Shown: positions 6,383-11,272 of the stretch, in pieces
How positions within the stretch are numbered: position 1 is the first letter of the stretch
Layout: each line of letters begins with the position of its first letter
Source of the DNA: Planctomycetaceae bacterium
Lineage (GTDB): Bacteria > Planctomycetota > Planctomycetia > Pirellulales > Pirellulaceae
DNA length: 11,272 nucleotides
Direction of reading: 5' to 3'
Assembly: GCA_002862265.1 (NCBI GenBank)
Contig: PKCQ01000702.1
Span: 1-11,272, forward strand
Position numbers and translations under genes: made by a program
Notes under the pieces: model-generated
Database searches by the model: none
Seen by the model: the letters and a program-made list of their open reading frames with translations, nothing else
Told to the model about the DNA's origin: nothing

Positions 6383-7480
6383 CTAGCTTCCACCAGGCGT
6401 GGACTCAAGCGAAGGTGAGCCAGTCTCTGGCGAAGAGATGGAAGGGTTTTGAGGTACGACCTTAACTGCGTCAGCCGGCTGCCCATTTAGAAACACCAAA
6501 TAAAGCGCTAATACGACGAACATCGCAATCAATGCCGCATCCGGCTCAAACAGCCACCAACGCTTTGCTGGCTTGTAAAGAATGCACATGAGCCCAATTG
6601 CCGTCGTGATCAATACGCATGCTGCGGTGATAGCATGTGTTTCTGAGACGGTATCCAAGATGGATCCATCTGTAGCGAAGTCCAGCACTGCAAAGATAAC
6701 CATGTTGAACGCGTTGCTACCAAAGATATTACCAATCGCCATGTCCACCGCACCCAATCGAACAGCAGCGATGGTAGCTACGGCTTCCGGTAGTGAAGTC
6801 ACCGTAGCAACGAGAAGCGTTCCAATAAAAGTCTGCCCCAAGCCGGTGACAGCTGCGATCTCGTCGGCTCTTGACGCAACCATGGGGGCGACGACAAAGA
6901 TGACGGCCGTTGCAGCAATGAAGCCCCCAAAGCTCAGTAACAGCTTGCTAACGCTTTTCTCAACCTTCTCGTCGTCGTCTGGCTCTCTATCCTCAGCACT
7001 CAGTCGCTCATCCAAGTAGATCAAGCGAGCACAAAAAGCGTAGGCAATGATGACAGCCCAACTACAAGGGCCGACAGCCCAAAACTGCCATGGATTGTCT
7101 AGCAGAATCCCAAGGAGAATCAGCCCCGTCAAAAGAGCACCCACAGTCGCACTCAAAGCGTGCTCTGCTGCGGAACGCGTGAGGATATGTCCGGGCTTGC
7201 GAGAAATTAGATCGACCAAAGCCAAAATCAACAAGTTGACTAGCGAGCTACCTAAGACACCGCCCGCCGTGAGATCTTCGCCACCACCAGGCAGCTGAAT
7301 CGCTGAGTAACCGACCGATAACTCTGGCAGGCTCGTAGCGCCTGCCAGTAAGACAAGGCCTGTAACGGAACCGCCTAGGCCTGTCTGATCGGAAATCTCA
7401 TCACCAAATTTCGCCAGCAACATCGCAGCCGCCACGATTACGGCTGAAAGAGCGACGAAAGTTACGTAGAGAGTTACCAT
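6383..7480 (-). CDS. Ca2+/Na+ (cation) antiporter, CaCA family
   Basis: A 365-residue integral inner-membrane protein with about ten hydrophobic segments arranged as two inverted halves, as in bacterial YrbG/NCX-type exchangers. Both alpha repeats are clear. Alpha-1 has GATSLPE (47-53) then GGVLGSSLVN (73-82); alpha-2 has TVTSLPE (226-232) then GNIFGSNAFN (250-259). E53 and E232 are the expected ion-binding acids. An acidic loop (about 157-177, EDREPDDDEK) joins the halves, and a Ser/Pro-rich tail of about 30 residues follows the last membrane segment. Likely role: export of Ca2+ in exchange for Na+ or H+; the ion is not fixed by sequence. It is transcribed away from the fused transporter and has its own promoter at 7529-7558. 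No Shine-Dalgarno is visible before its ATG. Confidence 0.9.
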   Translation of the reverse strand: MVTLYVTFVALSAVIVAAAMLLAKFGDEISDQTGLGGSVTGLVLLAGATSLPELSVGYSAIQLPGGGEDLTAGGVLGSSLVNLLILALVDLISRKPGHILTRSAAEHALSATVGALLTGLILLGILLDNPWQFWAVGPCSWAVIIAYAFCARLIYLDERLSAEDREPDDDEKVEKSVSKLLLSFGGFIAATAVIFVVAPMVASRADEIAAVTGLGQTFIGTLLVATVTSLPEAVATIAAVRLGAVDMAIGNIFGSNAFNMVIFAVLDFATDGSILDTVSETHAITAACVLITTAIGLMCILYKPAKRWWLFEPDAALIAMFVVLALYLVFLNGQPADAVKVVPQNPSISSPETGSPSLESTPGGS

Positions 7481-7528
7481 GTGCTTACTGGGAAATGCAG
7501 ATCTTGCGGGGGAGGAAGTTATTCCGAA

Positions 7529-7558
7529 CTTATAGAAATTTGCTTACCCCAAAGTCAA
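7529..7558 (-). promoter_or_regulatory. Sigma70-type promoter for the antiporter gene
   Basis: On the minus strand TTGACT (7558-7553) and TATAAG (7534-7529) are separated by 18 bases; each matches the consensus at five of six positions. Transcription would start near 7522, giving a leader of roughly 40 bases before the ATG at 7480. Confidence 0.55.
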
Positions 7559-7595
7559 CTTAATGGGAACTAGCGCGATTGACTCTAGCAAAAAC

Positions 7596-7636
7596 ACGCC
7601 TTGTTCGATAGCCGATGCCAAGGCAGATACGCCTTG
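7596..7636. repeat. Inverted and direct repeat in the divergent gap 7481-7822
   Basis: CAAGGC (7619-7624) pairs with GCCTTG (7631-7636) across a 6-base loop, and the 8-mer ACGCCTTG occurs twice, at 7596-7603 and 7629-7636. The cluster lies between the antiporter promoter and the fused-transporter start, so a protein binding site is conceivable. Apart from this and the promoter, I see no gene in the 342-base gap and no good plus-strand promoter. Confidence 0.3.
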
Positions 7637-7822
7637 AAAGCCGCAAACGACCACCTCATTCGGACTTTGACTCTCTCTCGGCTAGAACGTTCACCCGATA
7701 GGGCGCAAAGATCATAGAATTCATGGCATCTTGCTCTGTACGGTCGACGAAAGATCGTTCACATCATACCTGCAGAGCCGTGCTGGAACTGGCCGCTTTG
7801 CTCTAGCGCCCCTTGATGCCCG

Positions 7823-9469
7823 ATGGGCACACAAGACGCCACTCCGGTTCAACTCAAACCGAACAGTAACCGCAATCCAGCGAAGCAACTTCCTATGTCA
7901 TACGCACCTCGCTCCAGTTCTATTGCCCCACGATCTCGACTCTTAGGCTTCGCCTTGCTTGGCCTAGCCTACTTCGCATTGCTCTTCATGCCAGGAATTT
8001 CTGACCTTAGAGAAGGTAGAGCATCGGAAATCACCGTCGGCTCCAAGGCATTTACGGAATCAGTCATCCTGGGTGAGGTCTTGCGTCTCCAATCGGACAA
8101 TGTTGGTGTTCTTTGCAAGCACCGAAAAGAACTTAGTGGCACCCAAGTGCTCTGGAATGCTCTGAAGAAAGGCGAAATTGATGCTTACGTCGAATACAGC
8201 GGAACGATTCAGGAAGAGATTCTAAAGAACCAGGACGTCAACAGCTTGCAAAGCATGGTAGGGCGACTGCTACAAGATGGAATCACGATGTCAGCTCCGC
8301 TGGGATTTAACAATACCTACGCACTCGGCATGCGGAGCGAGCAAGCTGAAAAGCTAGGCATCCAGTCTATTGCTGACCTAACGGAGCATAGCGACCTTCG
8401 CTTCGGTTTCTCCGATGAATTCGCCCAACGTCCCGATGGCTGGAAGGGACTCAAGAACCGCTATGGGCTCAACCCTGCTTCGGTGCAAACACTCGACCAC
8501 AGTCTTTCTTACCGAGGTGTATTTGAAGGCGCGATCGACGTCATCGACCTGTATTCCACTGACGCTGAAATAGCTGCTTACGACCTGCGCATTCTAGATG
8601 ACCGCCGAGACTACTTTCCTCGATACGAAGCTGTCGTACTTTACCGGACCGAACTGAAGGAAAAACATCCCGCCGTCGCGGAAGCCTTCGAAGAACTCGC
8701 GGGCAAGATCAATGAAAACCAGATGACAGCTATGAACAAATCTGTGCGTATTGACAAAGCATCAGAAGCCAAGGTTGCGTTGCAATTCCTAAAAGACAAT
8801 GACCAGCCCGACGCTGTCGATCGAAACAAAGAGAAATCCGTCTACCAAGAAGTCTTCATCCGCTCAATAGAACACCAGCGGCTCGTAGTGTTTTCCCTTG
8901 CATTTGCAATCATCTTTGCAATACCACTTGGTATCGCTGCGTACAAAGCCCCAAGGCTTGGCGAAGCAATACTATCCTTAGTTGGCGTCATTCAAACCAT
9001 CCCTTCTCTTGCGTTGATGGTATTTCTGATCACTCTTGCCAACATGGAGCTGGGTCCGCAGCCTGCGATTGTTGCATTGTTCCTCTACAGCTTACTCCCC
9101 ATTGTGCGCGGCACACACACTGGCCTAACAGGTATTGCACCCGGCATTCATGAGTCGGCGATGGCACTTGGGCTATCAGGCTGGGCAAAGCTTCGGCTGA
9201 TAGAACTACCTCTTGCATCGCAAGCGATTCTCTCTGGAATTAAAACCGCCGCAGTGATCAATGTTGGCACCGCCACCATCGGTGCCCTCATCGGTGCTGG
9301 TGGCTACGGACAGCCAATCCTCACTGGCATTCGACTTGACGACATGAGGCTAATTCTCCAAGGGGCGGTACCAGCGGCCGCGATGGCTCTCCTGGTTCAA
9401 TGGGGATTTAGCTGGAGCGAACGTTTTTTCGTTCCAGCGGGACTCAAGGCAAGCCCTGTCGAGAGCTAG
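7823..9469 (+). CDS. Fused glycine betaine/choline-type ABC transporter: substrate-binding domain plus permease
   Basis: 548 residues. Order: a basic N-terminus, one membrane segment or signal anchor (about 40-57), an OpuAC/ProX-type binding domain (about 69-328), then a permease domain with several membrane segments (about 353-533). Binding-domain landmarks are ITVGSKAFTESVILGE (70-85), GEIDAYVEYSGT (117-128), GFNNTYAL (161-168) and DLYSTDAEI (242-250). The permease carries IQTIPSLALMVF and an EAA-type loop for ATPase contact (ESAMALGLSGWAKLRLIELP, 444-463). Tyrosines at 122 or 125, 166, 244 and 268 are candidates for the aromatic cage that holds quaternary amines. The likely role is uptake of betaine, choline or a similar osmolyte, with the binding domain outside the membrane. 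No ATPase gene lies beside it. The start is uncertain: the ATG at 7823 lacks a Shine-Dalgarno and sits in a small hairpin; the ATG at 7895 also keeps every domain. Confidence 0.88.
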   Translation: MGTQDATPVQLKPNSNRNPAKQLPMSYAPRSSSIAPRSRLLGFALLGLAYFALLFMPGISDLREGRASEITVGSKAFTESVILGEVLRLQSDNVGVLCKHRKELSGTQVLWNALKKGEIDAYVEYSGTIQEEILKNQDVNSLQSMVGRLLQDGITMSAPLGFNNTYALGMRSEQAEKLGIQSIADLTEHSDLRFGFSDEFAQRPDGWKGLKNRYGLNPASVQTLDHSLSYRGVFEGAIDVIDLYSTDAEIAAYDLRILDDRRDYFPRYEAVVLYRTELKEKHPAVAEAFEELAGKINENQMTAMNKSVRIDKASEAKVALQFLKDNDQPDAVDRNKEKSVYQEVFIRSIEHQRLVVFSLAFAIIFAIPLGIAAYKAPRLGEAILSLVGVIQTIPSLALMVFLITLANMELGPQPAIVALFLYSLLPIVRGTHTGLTGIAPGIHESAMALGLSGWAKLRLIELPLASQAILSGIKTAAVINVGTATIGALIGAGGYGQPILTGIRLDDMRLILQGAVPAAAMALLVQWGFSWSERFFVPAGLKASPVES

Positions 9470-9477
9470 TGATTGTA

Positions 9478-9507
9478 GGCCGTAATGAACGCAGCGAAGT
9501 GACGGCC
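9478..9507 (+). repeat. Gene-end inverted repeat, copy 2
   Basis: GGCCGT (9478-9483) pairs with ACGGCC (9502-9507); the loop holds the core ACGCAGCG. It begins 9 bases after the transporter stop. With its flanks it matches the element near 11187-11217 at roughly 70 percent of positions. No T-tract follows. The rest of the 205-base gap before the sulfatase shows no gene. Confidence 0.6.
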
Positions 9508-9674
9508 GACACTGCTACTAGAACCAGAGATGATTCCCGGACAGTAGCACCAGCAGCGGGCCTCCACAGCAACGCACCACCGCCCTTGTCACAGCCTCAG
9601 CTGGATTTTGAATTTCGCTCAAGGTAGGATCTATGCCTTAGCGGAATACACTGTCCTTGATCTGAAGAAACGCC

Positions 9675-11171
9675 GTGGTTAGTCATTTGAACTCAATCAA
9701 TAACTTTCGAATTCTATTTTTCTTCTGTGCTGCCCATAGTTGTCTTGTCGCCAATATGGCCCAAGCTGTCGAACCGACCAGCTCAGCTAGTGCAAAGCCC
9801 ATGAACTTTGTGGTCATCCTAGTCGATGACCTGGGCTATATGGATATCGGTGCCAACAACCCGAGCTGCTTTTACGAAACACCCAATGTGGATCGTTTGG
9901 CCGCCAGCGGAATGAGATTTACCGACGGCTACGCAGCGAACCCCGTTTGCTCACCGACACGTTACAGCTTGATGACCGGCAAGTATCCCTCGCGTGTCGA
10001 CGCAACAAACTTTTTTAGCGGCAAACGCTCAGGCACGTATAATCCGGCACCACTAAGTGACGAGATGCCTCTCAGCGAGACCACGTTAGCACAGATGCTC
10101 AAGCAAAAAGGCTACTCAACCTTCTTTGCGGGCAAGTGGCATCTCGGACCGTCGGAAGAGTACTTCCCACAAAATCGCGGGTTCGATGTCAACATCGGAG
10201 GTCACGTAAAGGGTGGACCCTACACGGGCAAGAAGTACTTTGCACCGTTCGAAAATCCACAGATGAAAGAAGAAAGCCCAGATGGAGAGCACTTACCAGC
10301 AAGGCTCTCACGCGAAGCGGCTAGTTTCATCAAGGCACACAAAGATGAGCCCTTTTTGACCTACCTTTCTTTCTATTCTGTTCATACACCCTTGATGGGC
10401 CGACCTGATTTGGTCGCAAAGTACCGCAAAAAGGCTGAAAAAATAGTTGGCGAAGAATTTGCCGAAGAAGAACAAATCTTTCCCAACGGCAAAGACCGAA
10501 AAGTCCGCATCCTTCAAAAACACGCAGTTTACGGTGCAATGGTCGAGGCCATGGATGCTGCTGTAGGCAATGTCATGGATGCTATCGAAGAGGCTGGTGT
10601 CACGGAGCACACGATGGTGGTCTTCACGTCGGACAACGGCGGCTTGTCGACCAGCGAAGGATCGCCGACGTGCAACTTGCCGTTGCGTGGCGGCAAGGGC
10701 TGGGTCTATGAAGGCGGTATCCGCGAGCCATGGATCGTGCGATATCCAGGTGTTGTAAAACCTGGCAGTCAGTCCAGCGAAATGATGTGTTCCATCGATC
10801 TTTACCCCACAGTCGCCAAAGCCGCTGGAGTCGGACTACGCCACGATGTTGACGGCATCGATCTTTCACCAGCACTGAAAGGCGGCAAGCTAAAGCGTGA
10901 TGCTCTCTACTGGCATTACCCACACTACAGCAACCAAGGTGGAATTCCTGGCGGCGCGATTCGCTCTGGGAATTTCAAGCTGTTCGAGCGATATGAAGAC
11001 GGAAGAGTCCACCTTTACGACCTATCTAAGGACATCGGCGAAAGAAACGACTTGGCCGATCAGATGCCCGAGCGCGTCGACGCCATGCGGACCAAGCTCC
11101 ACCAATGGTACGAAGAAGTAGACGCCAAGTTCCTTCAGCCGAAAAACGGCAAGAACCCCTGGAAGCCGTAA
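9675..11171 (+). CDS. Secreted sulfatase (S1 family, Cys-type, formylglycine-dependent)
   Basis: 498 residues from a GTG at 9675; a TTG at 9687 is an equally possible start. The signal peptide (RILFFFCAAHSCLVANMAQA) indicates export. The sulfatase signature VCSPTRYSLMTGKYPSR has C92 and R96; C92 should be converted to formylglycine by a maturation enzyme not in this window. Metal and active-site residues are visible: D51 and D52 in VDDLG, K154 and H156 in GKWHLG, H237 in SVHTPL, D320 and N321 in SDNGG, and K341 in GGKG. It hydrolyses a sulfate ester, probably on a polysaccharide, since planctomycetes carry many such enzymes for sulfated algal glycans; the substrate is not readable. The end NPWKP resembles the C-termini of many family members, so the gene looks complete. 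No clear Shine-Dalgarno or promoter was found, and no operon partner is visible. Confidence 0.93.
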   Translation: MVSHLNSINNFRILFFFCAAHSCLVANMAQAVEPTSSASAKPMNFVVILVDDLGYMDIGANNPSCFYETPNVDRLAASGMRFTDGYAANPVCSPTRYSLMTGKYPSRVDATNFFSGKRSGTYNPAPLSDEMPLSETTLAQMLKQKGYSTFFAGKWHLGPSEEYFPQNRGFDVNIGGHVKGGPYTGKKYFAPFENPQMKEESPDGEHLPARLSREAASFIKAHKDEPFLTYLSFYSVHTPLMGRPDLVAKYRKKAEKIVGEEFAEEEQIFPNGKDRKVRILQKHAVYGAMVEAMDAAVGNVMDAIEEAGVTEHTMVVFTSDNGGLSTSEGSPTCNLPLRGGKGWVYEGGIREPWIVRYPGVVKPGSQSSEMMCSIDLYPTVAKAAGVGLRHDVDGIDLSPALKGGKLKRDALYWHYPHYSNQGGIPGGAIRSGNFKLFERYEDGRVHLYDLSKDIGERNDLADQMPERVDAMRTKLHQWYEEVDAKFLQPKNGKNPWKP

Positions 11172-11189
11172 TTGGCGATCAACATGTAG

Positions 11190-11217
11190 GCCATAACGAG
11201 CGCAGTGCTGTTACGGC
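11190..11217 (+). repeat. Gene-end inverted repeat, copy 3
   Basis: GCCATAAC (11190-11197) faces GTTACGGC (11210-11217) with one mismatch on the plus strand (a G-T pair if transcribed from the minus strand). Inside, AGC (11199-11201) and GCT (11207-11209) extend the stem. It begins 18 bases after the sulfatase stop. The remaining bases to 11272 hold no recognisable gene. Confidence 0.6.
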
Positions 11218-11272
11218 ATTGGAACGCTCAGGGATAATACCGCATACTCTCTTCGAACATGTCATTTGTGAG

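Noticed and set aside
6582..7298. Long plus-strand open frames opposite the antiporter gene
   Set aside because: They are antisense to a clear CaCA-family gene and show low-complexity Ala/Thr/Ser composition typical of the reverse reading of a membrane protein.
7817..7829. Small hairpin TGCCC/GGGCA around the transporter ATG
   Set aside because: A 5-base stem is easily found by chance; noted only as a reason to doubt the start at 7823.
7731..7946. Small plus-strand frame ahead of the fused transporter
   Set aside because: It overlaps the transporter's signal-anchor region in another frame and has no coding signature.
9619..9650. Possible promoter for the sulfatase (TTGAAT, 18 bases, TATGCC)
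   Set aside because: The -10 match is too weak to separate from chance.
1..11272. CRISPR array, tRNA, rRNA, insertion sequence, prophage or defence genes
   Set aside because: No regularly spaced repeats, no cloverleaf or rRNA-like sequence, and no transposase, integrase, nuclease or helicase motifs were seen in any open frame.

Overview
The window looks like ordinary chromosomal DNA from a planctomycete of the Rhodopirellula/Pirellulaceae type. This rests on gene content and style: a secreted Cys-type sulfatase, a secreted esterase-like hydrolase, a TIM-barrel sugar epimerase, loosely packed genes with long gaps, mid-range GC, and few good Shine-Dalgarno sites with TTG/GTG starts. No rRNA, tRNA, CRISPR array, transposase, integrase or phage gene was seen, and taxonomy cannot be proven from this sequence alone.

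Layout, left to right: (1) the 3' end of an unrecognised gene (1-420), whose tail may be frameshifted; (2) an ACP-phosphodiesterase-like protein with a TTG start (460-1128); (3) a D-tagatose/D-psicose 3-epimerase-like TIM-barrel protein (1406-2254), followed by (4) an exported alpha/beta hydrolase with a beta-rich C-terminal half (2365-4161); (5) a 371-base gap with two hairpins; (6) a Tat-exported gamma-glutamyltransferase (4533-6275), convergent with (7) a minus-strand CaCA-family Ca2+/Na+ antiporter (6383-7480) that has a recognisable sigma70-type promoter; (8) a fused substrate-binding protein plus permease of the glycine betaine/choline ABC family (7823-9469), divergent from the antiporter and without a neighbouring ATPase; (9) a secreted sulfatase (9675-11171).

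How the genes relate: the epimerase, hydrolase and sulfatase fit saprophytic use of sulfated or acylated polysaccharides outside the cytoplasm, but there is no SusCD-like or glycoside-hydrolase cluster, so this is a theme and not a proven pathway. Gamma-glutamyltransferase would supply amino acids from glutathione or gamma-glutamyl peptides. The antiporter and the betaine-type transporter both suit ion and osmotic balance in a marine cell. Apart from the epimerase/hydrolase pair, the genes appear to be separate transcription units.

The most notable non-coding signal is a small family of related inverted repeats placed 8-18 bases after the stop codons of three genes (2263-2301, 9478-9507, 11190-11217). 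The most notable protein is the fused transporter, with its substrate-binding domain first and permease second. I found no clear sign of a new defence, mobile or regulatory system.
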